Shown here in pieces: positions 1 through 8,502 of a DNA stretch of 64,000 bases; position 1 is the stretch's first letter; each line of letters opens with the position of its first letter. Under the pieces are notes generated by a model. That model saw nothing but the letters and a program-made list of their open reading frames with translations. It was not told the DNA's origin and searched no databases. Source of the DNA: an uncultured Bacteroidales bacterium (GTDB lineage Bacteria > Bacteroidota > Bacteroidia > Bacteroidales > UBA932); NCBI GenBank assembly GCA_949294195.1, contig CASFGK010000009.1, positions 124,001 to 188,000 of the forward strand. The letters run 5' to 3'. The position numbers and the translations under genes were made by a program.

Positions 1-2271
1 GCCTTTGCGGACATTCCGTCCTTCGAAGAACTGGAGAATCCTGACAGCAAGCTCGCAACCCAGGTCATTGCGGAAGACGGGGAGATACTGACTACTTTCC
101 ATATAGAAAACAGGTCTTATGTAAGCTATGATGAACTGTCTCCATATCTGGTGGAGGCTGCCATAGCGACTGAGGATGTACGTTTCTACAAGCATTCGGG
201 AATAGATTTCATCAGTCTGGGCAGGGTGCTTTTCAAGACTTTGCTCATGAGCGATTCAAGCCAGGGAGGGGGAAGTACCATTACCCAGCAGCTGGCCAAG
301 ACGCTTTATCCGCGTTCAAATGTAAGCAGCAGTGTCCCTGGGGTCTATCAGATACGTATGGTGTGGACAAAGCTGAAGGAATGGATAACAGCCGTAAAGC
401 TCGAAAGGAATTACACCAAGGAAGAAATCATGGACATGTACATGAACGCCATCTTTTTCGGCAGCAACGCATACGGCATCAAGGCGGCGTCGCAGACGTT
501 CTTCGCCAAGAATCCTTCGGACCTGACTGTCGAGGAGAGTGCCATGCTCGTCGGAATGGTGAACAAGCCTACCAGATACAATCCGGCCCTGAATCCGGAC
601 AAGGCTCTGGTCCGCAGGAATTTCGTGATAGGGCAGATGGAAAAGGCCGGGTTCCTTACCCCGGAACAGAGGGATTCCATAGTACGGATTCCGATAATCC
701 TTTCCTATCAGGTGCAGGACCATAACGCAGGTATCGCCCCGTATTTCAGGGATATGCTGCGCCGTACGATGAATGCCAGGGAACCGTTGAGATCCAACTA
801 TGCACAGTATGAGGATTTTGTGGCGGACTCTCTCCAGTGGGCTGACGACCCGTGCTACGGATGGCTGAACAAGAACACGAAGCCGGACGGTACCCGCTAT
901 AATCTGGACAAGGACGGCCTCCGCATATATACCACCATCAACTACAGGATGCAGCAGTATGCTGAAGAGGCCGTGGCCGAACATCTCGGAGAGGATCTTC
1001 AGAAGAGTTTCTGGCGGGATTTGTCCAGAAAACGCCACAAACCTTTTTCCAATGACATAGACGTGGCTACCATAGACAGACTGATGGCCCAGGCCCGCAG
1101 ATGGAGCGACAGATACAGGATGATGAAGGCAAGGGGTGCGTCCGAGAAGGAGATAGCCGCAAGTTTCAAGGAAAAGACGAAGATGAGGGTGTTTTCATGG
1201 AAAGGCAAGGGGTATATAGACACTCTGATGACTCCGGATGACTCCATATTATATTATAAGGGGCATCTTAGAGCTGCCTTTATGGCCATAGAGCCGCAGA
1301 CGGGGCATATAAAGGCTTATGTAGGCGGACCGGAATACCGGTATTTCAAGTACGACAATGTCCGTCAGGGCAAGCGTCAGGTGGGATCTACCATCAAGCC
1401 GTTCCTCTATACTCTGGCCATGCAGGAGGGAATGTCGCCTTGCGACAAGGTTGTCAATGTTCCGCAGACATTCATAATAGGGGATGATACATGGACGCCC
1501 CAGAGTACGGACAGCGATGAATGGATCGGACGGACTGTCACTCTGAAGTGGGGGCTGACCAAGAGCAGCAACAACATTTCCGCATATCTCATGAAGCAGT
1601 TCGGTCCTCATGCGATGGCTGAGATGATGCGCAAGATGGGAATCGGCAGCTACATAGAGGAAGTACCTTCTCTGTGTGTCGGTCCTGCTGACCTTACTCT
1701 TTATGAAATGGTGTCGGCATACAATACTTTCCCTTCACAGGGAGTATACGTATATCCTATATTCGTGACAAGGATAGAAGACAGTATGGGCAATGTCCTT
1801 GCGGATTTCAATACCAGGAAACGCGAGGCCATCAGTGAACAGACCGCATATCTTATGGCCAACCTCATGCAGGGTGTCGTTCAGAGCGGGACCGGCAGGC
1901 GCCTCATATGGAAGTATGGTCTGAAAGGGGAGATTGCCGGAAAGACCGGAACTACAAATGACCAGTCTGACGGGTGGTTCATAGGCTATACCCCGACAAT
2001 AACGGCAGGAGTATGGGTAGGGGCCGAAGACCGTCAGGTGCATTTCGAGTCGCTGTCTTTGGGACAGGGGTCGAATACCGCCCTTCCGATATGGGGAATA
2101 TGGATGGAGAAAGTCCTTGCTGACGGTACTTTAGGGATTTCTGCAGAGGACAGGTTCACTGCTCCTGCGGGAATGTCTCTGAATCTGGACTGCGACGGAA
2201 GCGACAACGACGCTTCACGCGGTACCCGGGACAGGACTGAAGAGGAAGTCGAGGAATATTTCTTCAACTGA
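1..2271 (+). CDS. Class A penicillin-binding protein (PBP1A-like), 5'-truncated by window edge
   Basis: This is a bifunctional peptidoglycan glycosyltransferase/transpeptidase acting on lipid II in the periplasm while anchored in the inner membrane. The frame is open from base 1, so the true start and membrane anchor lie upstream. GT51 motifs are visible: EDVRFYKH near 172-195 and the GGGSTITQQLAKTL block near 265-306. Transpeptidase motifs follow in order: STIK (active Ser codon at 1387), SSNN near 1564 and KTGTT at 1942. It ends in an acidic tail. About 30 bp downstream is D-Ala-D-Ala ligase, so the two are probably cotranscribed, which fits cell-wall synthesis. The family assignment is secure; the exact PBP subclass is inferred. 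Confidence 0.95.
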   Translation, partial: AFADIPSFEELENPDSKLATQVIAEDGEILTTFHIENRSYVSYDELSPYLVEAAIATEDVRFYKHSGIDFISLGRVLFKTLLMSDSSQGGGSTITQQLAKTLYPRSNVSSSVPGVYQIRMVWTKLKEWITAVKLERNYTKEEIMDMYMNAIFFGSNAYGIKAASQTFFAKNPSDLTVEESAMLVGMVNKPTRYNPALNPDKALVRRNFVIGQMEKAGFLTPEQRDSIVRIPIILSYQVQDHNAGIAPYFRDMLRRTMNAREPLRSNYAQYEDFVADSLQWADDPCYGWLNKNTKPDGTRYNLDKDGLRIYTTINYRMQQYAEEAVAEHLGEDLQKSFWRDLSRKRHKPFSNDIDVATIDRLMAQARRWSDRYRMMKARGASEKEIAASFKEKTKMRVFSWKGKGYIDTLMTPDDSILYYKGHLRAAFMAIEPQTGHIKAYVGGPEYRYFKYDNVRQGKRQVGSTIKPFLYTLAMQEGMSPCDKVVNVPQTFIIGDDTWTPQSTDSDEWIGRTVTLKWGLTKSSNNISAYLMKQFGPHAMAEMMRKMGIGSYIEEVPSLCVGPADLTLYEMVSAYNTFPSQGVYVYPIFVTRIEDSMGNVLADFNTRKREAISEQTAYLMANLMQGVVQSGTGRRLIWKYGLKGEIAGKTGTTNDQSDGWFIGYTPTITAGVWVGAEDRQVHFESLSLGQGSNTALPIWGIWMEKVLADGTLGISAEDRFTAPAGMSLNLDCDGSDNDASRGTRDRTEEEVEEYFFN

Positions 2272-2302
2272 GTAATCTAGGCTTTAGAACAGTAATTATA
2301 CA

Positions 2303-3322
2303 ATGGAAACCAAATATCATGATATCGCTGTCATATATGGCAGCGATTCTTCCGAATGGGAGGTGTCATGCCGCAGCGGGGAGTTCGTATCTTCCAGGAT
2401 TGACGGCATGCTGTATAACGTTTATGAGATATTTGCCCGTTTCGGCCGCTGGCAGCTCGTCGCATACAGGATGATAAATTCCATGAGAGTGATTCTTCCG
2501 GAGCCGGAAAGGCCTTGTATCGACAAGACTGACTTTTCCGTAACAGTCGCCGGGAGGACAGTCAGATTCGACTTCGCATATCTGATGCAGCACGGCACAC
2601 CAGGTGAGAACGGGCTTATGCAGGGGTATCTTGAAATGCTGTCTGTACCGTTCAGCAGCTGCAGCGCCTTTGTTTCCGCCATAACATTTGACAAGTTTTC
2701 GTGCAAGAGCTATCTGAAGGATGTGGATTTTGTCAAATGTGCGGATGATGTGTTCATGAGAAGGGGAGACGATGTCCAGGAGTTTTGCGGCAGAGCTGCG
2801 GAAAAACTCGGATTCCCCATGTTCGTGAAGCCTACGGACGGAGGGTCAAGCTTCGGTGTCACAAAGGTGAAGAAGGCCGGTGAACTTGAAGAAGCGGTCA
2901 GGCTTGCCTTTTCGGAAGGCAACACTATCCTTGCGGAAAGGTTCATTCCCGGCAGGGAGCTTACCTGTGCGGTATATTCCAACGGCAGGGAAAATGTGGC
3001 TCTGCCTGTCATTGAGATTGTTACGGATCATGAGTTTTTTGACTACGATGCCAAATACAATGGCTTCAGCAGCGAAATCTGCCCTGCGGAGATATCTCGG
3101 GAACTTACCATGCAGATACAGGATACATCAAAGAAGATTTATGAAAGACTCGGGTGCTCTGGTGTGGTAAGGGTAGATTACATCCTTGCCGAAGATGGTC
3201 TGTATTTCCTGGAAGTGAACACTATCCCTGGAATGACCAGTGCATCCCTCGTGCCGAAAATGGTCCGTACTGCAGGAATGGATATGACTGCTTTCCTGAC
3301 GGAGATAATTGAGAATTCATAG
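2303..3322 (+). CDS. ddl: D-alanine--D-alanine ligase
   Basis: This enzyme joins two D-alanines with ATP in the cytoplasm to make the dipeptide that ends peptidoglycan stems. The 339-aa protein has the ATP-grasp fold. Visible motifs are the ATP-binding VKPTDGGSSFGV block near residue 175, the ERFIPGRELTCAV strand, and the metal-binding C-terminal block EVNTIPGMT near residue 303. Length matches the family. It follows the PBP gene by about 30 bp and ends 10 bp before the PrmC start, so the three genes form a compact plus-strand cluster. Confidence 0.95.
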   Translation: METKYHDIAVIYGSDSSEWEVSCRSGEFVSSRIDGMLYNVYEIFARFGRWQLVAYRMINSMRVILPEPERPCIDKTDFSVTVAGRTVRFDFAYLMQHGTPGENGLMQGYLEMLSVPFSSCSAFVSAITFDKFSCKSYLKDVDFVKCADDVFMRRGDDVQEFCGRAAEKLGFPMFVKPTDGGSSFGVTKVKKAGELEEAVRLAFSEGNTILAERFIPGRELTCAVYSNGRENVALPVIEIVTDHEFFDYDAKYNGFSSEICPAEISRELTMQIQDTSKKIYERLGCSGVVRVDYILAEDGLYFLEVNTIPGMTSASLVPKMVRTAGMDMTAFLTEIIENS

Positions 3323-3332
3323 TCTGTTGTCT

Positions 3333-4250
3333 ATGCTTTTGAAAGATTTTATTGCAGAATCCGCAAAGATTCTGGAGCCTCTTTATGGGCCGGAAGAGGC
3401 CAGGTCTGTGGTAATGGTCCTGTGTGAAGACTGCCTCGGTACCAGGAACTATACGCATATAGTAAATCCGGGATATGAGATAGATCAAGGCAGGCTTCCT
3501 GTCCTGGAGGCAGCCATGAAACGGCTTGAGTCCGGAGAGCCGGTACAGTACGTACTTGGATATGCGGACTTTTCCGGGTTCAGATTTGCAGTCAGCCCTT
3601 CGGTACTGATTCCGAGGCCGGAGACGGAGCAGCTGTGCAGGATTGCCGGAGAAAGCGTCGGCAGGAGACGCAGAATGATGAGCGCTTTCGGAAGAAACGG
3701 AGTCAAGGTGCTGGATCTGTGCACAGGTTCAGGCTGTCTGGCCTGGTCTCTGTCTCTGATGTATCCCGGAGCCAGAGTTCTTGGCGTGGACATTTCCCCG
3801 GATGCCCTGAATGTCGCCAGTAAGCAGGATTTCAAGGCAGAGATGAAAAAGACCGGGTCCATACGTCCTGCTTTCCTCCAGGCAGACATACTGGAGCTGG
3901 CAGCTGGTGTCGACATTCCGGAAGATATGGCCAAATGGGGCGGTTTTGACATTATTGTCAGCAATCCTCCTTATGTCAGGGAATCGGAAAAGGCTCTGAT
4001 GAGAAAAAATGTCTGTGATTTTGAACCCGGCCTTGCCCTGTTCGTGCCGGATGAAGATCCGTTGAAGTTCTACGGGGCAATAGCGGTATTGGCAGAAAGG
4101 CTCCTGAATGATTCCGGTGCCGGATTTGTCGAAATCAATGAGGCTTTCGGAACGGAAACAGCCCGTATCTTCAAGGACAGGGGATTCGTCAACGTTGAAA
4201 CAGTAAGGGATTTTTGCGGCAAAAACAGGTTTGTCAAGTTCATGAAATAG
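3333..4250 (+). CDS. prmC: Peptide chain release factor N5-glutamine methyltransferase PrmC
   Basis: PrmC methylates the glutamine of the GGQ motif of release factors RF1/RF2 using S-adenosylmethionine. I chose the ATG at 3333 because the longer TTG start at 3309 would overlap ddl; this gives 305 aa. Visible are the SAM-binding block LDLCTGSGCLAWSL, the acidic strand ending in VLGVDIS, and the catalytic NPPY motif near residue 210. The N-terminal helical domain carries the usual GEPVQYVLG and PSVLIPRPETE blocks. It is 10 bp downstream of ddl and probably in the same transcript. Confidence 0.93.
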   Translation: MLLKDFIAESAKILEPLYGPEEARSVVMVLCEDCLGTRNYTHIVNPGYEIDQGRLPVLEAAMKRLESGEPVQYVLGYADFSGFRFAVSPSVLIPRPETEQLCRIAGESVGRRRRMMSAFGRNGVKVLDLCTGSGCLAWSLSLMYPGARVLGVDISPDALNVASKQDFKAEMKKTGSIRPAFLQADILELAAGVDIPEDMAKWGGFDIIVSNPPYVRESEKALMRKNVCDFEPGLALFVPDEDPLKFYGAIAVLAERLLNDSGAGFVEINEAFGTETARIFKDRGFVNVETVRDFCGKNRFVKFMK

Positions 4251-4351
4251 CCTTTTCGCGGGTTTCCTATGCCGGTTTTTACGACAGTCGTTTACTGTTT
4301 CGTGACACGGATAATAATCTTTCTCTTTGCATCCGGAAAAAACCAGATGCC

Positions 4352-5632
4352 ATGAGAAAGATTATTTTTATTGCCGGTGCAGTTCTGTACATGCTTTCGG
4401 CTTCCTGCTGCAGGAGTATCACCGGACATTCCGGACAGGATGACTGTGATAGGAACAGCATTTCTCCAAAAGATATCGCTCTGCTGTTTTCGGAGATATG
4501 CATCGGAGAGCCGCAAATCCGTGAAGTGGCGGATGCAGTCGGCGCGTCATCCGCTAACGGTTATGACGAAGAGTATGCTTTAGGTGACCTTTTTTCTTCT
4601 CCGGGATCGGGAGTCGGAGACAGGTTGCTTTATGGAGAAACCGTGTGCCGTGAATATGACAGGCCGCTCAGGGATTTGATACGTGAGCATCTGGTTTACG
4701 GCCGGTCTTCTGTATTCCATGCCGGCAAACGGGAGCGCAATTCCGGGGTGAAAACAGCCGTCATATCTCCGGATTCGGTCCTCAATGCTTTGCGGACCTC
4801 CGACTTGCAGATCTACTGGCCTTTTTCAGATTTATGGGACGGGAAGACTATGCCGGTGATAACTTTTGACCCTGACAACGGCTCGGACACGAATGTAGGA
4901 TATAAGGTGGAAACTGACAGACATGGAAACCGTATGGTCAGGGAAGTTGTCGTGGACGAGCAGTTCGCTTTATCCCATCCCGTGTGGGTAATCAACAGAA
5001 ACAATGACGCCGGATATGTTACTCCGGAAATGTACCGCAAGCTGGAGTCTGCACGTGAAACTGCCGGTGTATCCGTATCCGCCAACTCCGGCAGAGTGTC
5101 ATCATCTTCTTTCAGGACATTGGTACTTAAGGATTTCACTATGCACCGTAATTTTGACCCCTGGTTTGCAGGAGCTTCCGAATTCTTTGTGAAAATCGGA
5201 GCCGTAGAGAACTTTTCTGCCAGTACCGAAGCGGAGCTGAACCTTTACAGCCCGTCGATAACAGACTTCATGATAGTGGTAAAGAGGAAGTACGTCGGGA
5301 AACCGATTCCCTACAATGCCGTATTGGTTTCCGACTGGACCGAGCAGTTGGAAAACTGCGCCCTGATGATAGTAGAAGATGACGGCGGGACCAGAACGTC
5401 ATGGAAATGCACTGCCTATGTGAAAATAGCATCCAAGAGCTACGGATTCGAAATCAGCCTGCCGTTCAATACGAAAGACGATATTGTCTGGCGCGGGCAG
5501 CTGAACCGAAAATACATTGAAGCTTCCAGCAATGTCACAGGACACTTTGGAGATGTCGACCTTACTTTTGAACTTCTGGAGCATTCTGAAGAACAGCCAT
5601 TTCGCATTTCTGACAGTCAAAGCGCAGAGTGA
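4352..5632 (+). CDS. Hypothetical lipoprotein
   Basis: I do not recognise a characterised family. The ATG at 4352 gives 426 aa starting with a short basic n-region, a hydrophobic stretch and LSASC, so lipidation at Cys19 is likely. The frame is open further upstream to 4214, but that part is hydrophilic and would bury the signal peptide. The rest is a soluble, mixed alpha/beta-looking protein with no repeats or cofactor motifs that I can name. Its last 71 bp overlap the 3' end of the convergent U32 gene on the other strand. Function is unknown. Confidence 0.8.
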   Translation: MRKIIFIAGAVLYMLSASCCRSITGHSGQDDCDRNSISPKDIALLFSEICIGEPQIREVADAVGASSANGYDEEYALGDLFSSPGSGVGDRLLYGETVCREYDRPLRDLIREHLVYGRSSVFHAGKRERNSGVKTAVISPDSVLNALRTSDLQIYWPFSDLWDGKTMPVITFDPDNGSDTNVGYKVETDRHGNRMVREVVVDEQFALSHPVWVINRNNDAGYVTPEMYRKLESARETAGVSVSANSGRVSSSSFRTLVLKDFTMHRNFDPWFAGASEFFVKIGAVENFSASTEAELNLYSPSITDFMIVVKRKYVGKPIPYNAVLVSDWTEQLENCALMIVEDDGGTRTSWKCTAYVKIASKSYGFEISLPFNTKDDIVWRGQLNRKYIEASSNVTGHFGDVDLTFELLEHSEEQPFRISDSQSAE

Positions 5633-7484
5633 GGCGTCTCCCGTTGTTGACCAGATACAGGTCATGGCGCGAGCCTGTCCCCGTCTGTTTGGGACAGAGA
5701 CCGAGTTCATGCCTGATGCAGTATCTGGTTCTCATCAGTTCGGCGTCTTTTCTGTGCGTGAGTTCGAATGCAGGTTCGACAGTTCCTGCTCCGGCATCCG
5801 TGTAGACCCGGACAGCAAGACGGTTGGATACATTTGCCTTGTATGATATGCTGGATTTCCATGCACCGGTTCCGGAGAGAATCTGCCCTGTCCGGTTGGT
5901 CAGAGGTCTGGCATTGCATGGCATTGTATCCAGGAGTGCGGCAGTTTCTCTTCTGATGCTGTTTATCGCGGACACAGGCATAAATGGCAGAGAGCCGTCA
6001 CTGCTCTTTGTGATTTTACCGATATGGAATCTGTATCGGGAAGCGCTTCTTGAAAGCTGGGAGATGAAAAGGGATTCCATTCTGCCGGTATTGCCGGCGA
6101 CTTGCGTACCTGCATCGGATATCCATTCTGCCTTGCGGCCGTCCTCGCTTTCTGCACGGACATGCAGTGCATATCCTTTCTCTGTCCTTTCTGCCCGGAT
6201 GTCTACGGAAACGTGGATTTCCCTGACAGGGGAGTTTGAGGTAAGCTCCTTTTCAAAGGAAGTGTCCAGATTCCGGAAAAGCCTGGCTCCTGGAAACAGT
6301 TCAGGTACAGGCTTGCACCGTATTTCCATTCCCGAGCAAATGTCAGCCCTGAAGCCGATGGTTTCCGAACTGCGCGCGACAAAGGAGAATCCGTCGCCGT
6401 TGTGGAGCTGCGGTGGCTGCCTGTCTGCGGTGCGTGGCAAAGGGTCTATCCGGATGATGTCTTTTGCCGGGCTGAATGATTTGACTGTCCCTATTTCTTC
6501 TCCCATTCCTTTTGCGGAATCGAAGGTGGACCACTGCCCGCGCTTTCCGTCAATGTACAGTTGCGTGTAGCCTCTGTTGAATGTCTTGTCAGGGGCTGGA
6601 GAAAAGCCTCCTTCGGCATGTCCGAACGAGGCCCTGTGCAGCGAATTCCCGCTGTCGGCGACAAGTTTGTCCAGAGCAATGGAATAGTCTCTGACGATAT
6701 TTTTGACGTATGAGATGTTTTTCAGCCGGCCCTCTATCTTGAACGAAGTGATTCCGGCAGCTGCCAGATCTGAAAGCCTGTCTTTCAGATTGAGGTCTTT
6801 AAGAGACAGCAGGGCCTTGTTTCTGATGAGGACTTTTCCGCTGCTGTCAGTAAGGTCATACAGAGACCTGCATGCCTGGGCGCAGGCGCCTCGGTTTGCA
6901 CTCCTTCCCGTGATGGCTTCAGACAGATAGCACTGCCCGCTATAGCATACGCACAACGCTCCGTGAACGAAAAACTCCAGTTCGCAGTTCACGGCATTCC
7001 GTATGGCATGGATCTGTTCAAGCGAAAGCTCCCGCTCAAGGATAAGTCTTGAAAACCCGAGGTCTTCGTAGAATCTGGCCTGTTCCGGAGTCCTGATTGC
7101 ACACTGTGTCGAAGCGTGCAGCGGCAGCGAGAAGTTTTTGAGGAGTGTTCCGGAGCTTGCGGCAAGCTTCAGTACGGCCAGATCCTGTACGATGAGTGCG
7201 TCGGCTCCGGCTTCCTGTACTGCCGCCATCTGGTCCATGGCGGCATCCAGTTCCGTATCATAAAGGATGGTATTGAGCGTGATGAATACTCTTGCCCCGT
7301 ACAGATGGGCATAGTCGCACAGTTCCTTTATATCCCCGATGCTGTTTCCGGCTGCCTGTCTTGCTCCGAACTGCGGTCCGGCTATATATACGGCATCGGC
7401 ACCGCAGTTTATTGCTGCAATGCCGATGTTCCTGTCTTTTGCCGGAGCAAGCAACTCCAGTTCACTGACATTCAAATCTCCCAT
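5562..7484 (-). CDS. U32 family protein, RlhA-like (23S rRNA hydroxylation)
   Basis: The 640-aa protein opens with the U32 TIM-barrel start LELLAPAKD and carries the U32 signature GALCVCYSGQCYLS near residue 175, followed by further cysteines (GACAQACR). Those cysteines and a late FDCQKC suit an Fe-S or metal cofactor. E. coli U32 members modify RNA: TrhP is about 450 aa, while RlhA is about 650 aa with a DUF3656 extension. Length therefore points to RlhA, which hydroxylates C2501 of 23S rRNA. It starts 6 bp after the TPR gene stop, suggesting cotranscription. Collagenase-like peptidase is the older annotation and is less likely. Confidence 0.85.
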   Translation of the reverse strand: MGDLNVSELELLAPAKDRNIGIAAINCGADAVYIAGPQFGARQAAGNSIGDIKELCDYAHLYGARVFITLNTILYDTELDAAMDQMAAVQEAGADALIVQDLAVLKLAASSGTLLKNFSLPLHASTQCAIRTPEQARFYEDLGFSRLILERELSLEQIHAIRNAVNCELEFFVHGALCVCYSGQCYLSEAITGRSANRGACAQACRSLYDLTDSSGKVLIRNKALLSLKDLNLKDRLSDLAAAGITSFKIEGRLKNISYVKNIVRDYSIALDKLVADSGNSLHRASFGHAEGGFSPAPDKTFNRGYTQLYIDGKRGQWSTFDSAKGMGEEIGTVKSFSPAKDIIRIDPLPRTADRQPPQLHNGDGFSFVARSSETIGFRADICSGMEIRCKPVPELFPGARLFRNLDTSFEKELTSNSPVREIHVSVDIRAERTEKGYALHVRAESEDGRKAEWISDAGTQVAGNTGRMESLFISQLSRSASRYRFHIGKITKSSDGSLPFMPVSAINSIRRETAALLDTMPCNARPLTNRTGQILSGTGAWKSSISYKANVSNRLAVRVYTDAGAGTVEPAFELTHRKDAELMRTRYCIRHELGLCPKQTGTGSRHDLYLVNNGRRLTLRFDCQKCEMAVLQNAPEVQK

Positions 7485-7490
7485 GTGGGA

Positions 7491-8429
7491 CTAGTTGCAT
7501 TTGAGAGCAGTGATCTGCTGCTTTGCAGTCGCTCCGTATTTTGCGTTGTCTGTAATTTTCTGGTAATATCCGCAGGCCTTTGCATTGTCACCGAGCTGCT
7601 GTGCAAGCACTGCTACTGTATAGTACATGTCGGCGATGTTGCGTGCGTTTGGCGCAAGGGCGATGTAGCTTTCGATGTATTTGAGCGCATCGTCATTTTT
7701 CCCGAGCTGCATCGATGCTGTTCCGGCTACCTGCATGGCTGTAGCATTCTCCTGATACTCGTTGGATTTGAGAGCGTGAGCGACTGCGTCGTCATATTTC
7801 TTCGCCTTAAGGTCGGAAGCTGCGAGGCGGACGTACATGTTGGAAAGCTGCTTTACGGCCTGTTTTTCCTGTCCGTTCTGCATTGCCGTATTGAAAGCTG
7901 CTTCTGCCTCTGCAACCTTTCCTGCTGCGCCCAATGCCGAGCCCAGTCTGAGATAGGCTGAGCCGTTTGCCGGGTCGATTTCGATGACTTTCTGATAGGC
8001 AGCGGCCGCCCCGTCATAATTCTTTGCGTTGAGGAGGCTGTTGGCCTGAGTCATATAGACCTGAGGGATAAGTTCCGTCGCTTCCGTCTCTGCATCTGCA
8101 TTTCCGTATTCCTTTGCTGAAGCAACAGCCTTGTTGAGCTGCTCTACAGCCTGGTCGTAATTCTCGGCTTTGATAAGGTCTTTTGCAATGGCAAGCTCTA
8201 CATTAGGTATGATGTTCTTGCAGTTGGCTACGACATCGGCTCCAGCCTCTCCGCAAGCCTCTGCCTGAGACAATGCCTGCTTGAAATAATCAAGGGCACC
8301 GGTATTGTCGCCCATTTGCAGAGCCATGGCCCCATTGTTGTAAGTGTCAGTTGCCTGCTGCATGTCCTGTGCGGTAGCTGCGCCTGCGGAGAGTACTGCC
8401 GCAGCGATGATAAGGAAAATCTTTTTCAT
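7491..8429 (-). CDS. Secreted tetratricopeptide-repeat protein
   Basis: The 312-aa protein starts with a clear signal peptide (MKKIFLIIAAAVLSAGAATA, then Gln). The rest is a run of TPR-like helix pairs, for example the YQKVIEIDPANGSAYLRLG unit and several AxxxxxxxxYDxA repeats. It is probably a periplasmic scaffold; no enzyme motif is visible. It is divergent from the M16-like gene across a 73-bp gap and directly upstream of the U32 gene. A binding partner cannot be read from the sequence. Confidence 0.88.
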   Translation of the reverse strand: MKKIFLIIAAAVLSAGAATAQDMQQATDTYNNGAMALQMGDNTGALDYFKQALSQAEACGEAGADVVANCKNIIPNVELAIAKDLIKAENYDQAVEQLNKAVASAKEYGNADAETEATELIPQVYMTQANSLLNAKNYDGAAAAYQKVIEIDPANGSAYLRLGSALGAAGKVAEAEAAFNTAMQNGQEKQAVKQLSNMYVRLAASDLKAKKYDDAVAHALKSNEYQENATAMQVAGTASMQLGKNDDALKYIESYIALAPNARNIADMYYTVAVLAQQLGDNAKACGYYQKITDNAKYGATAKQQITALKCN

Positions 8430-8468
8430 AATATTCAGTTTAGTATTGTTATCAAATATGCATAACTA

Positions 8469-8476
8469 CAAAAATA
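8469..8476 (-). promoter_or_regulatory. Candidate -7 box for the TPR gene
   Basis: On the minus strand this reads TATTTTTG, matching the Bacteroidota TAnnTTTG element. No good TTTG is present 19-20 nt upstream, so only the -7 half is supported. It lies 40 nt before the TPR start codon. Confidence 0.4.
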
Positions 8477-8489
8477 GAAATTTTTGTTT

Positions 8490-8497
8490 TAATTTTG
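8490..8497 (+). promoter_or_regulatory. Candidate -7 box for the M16-like gene
   Basis: This reads TAATTTTG (TAnnTTTG) and ends 5 nt before the preferred ATG at 8503. If it is used, transcription would start at or next to the start codon, giving a leaderless or near-leaderless mRNA. No clear -33 element is visible. Confidence 0.4.
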
Positions 8498-8502
8498 TGT
8501 AT

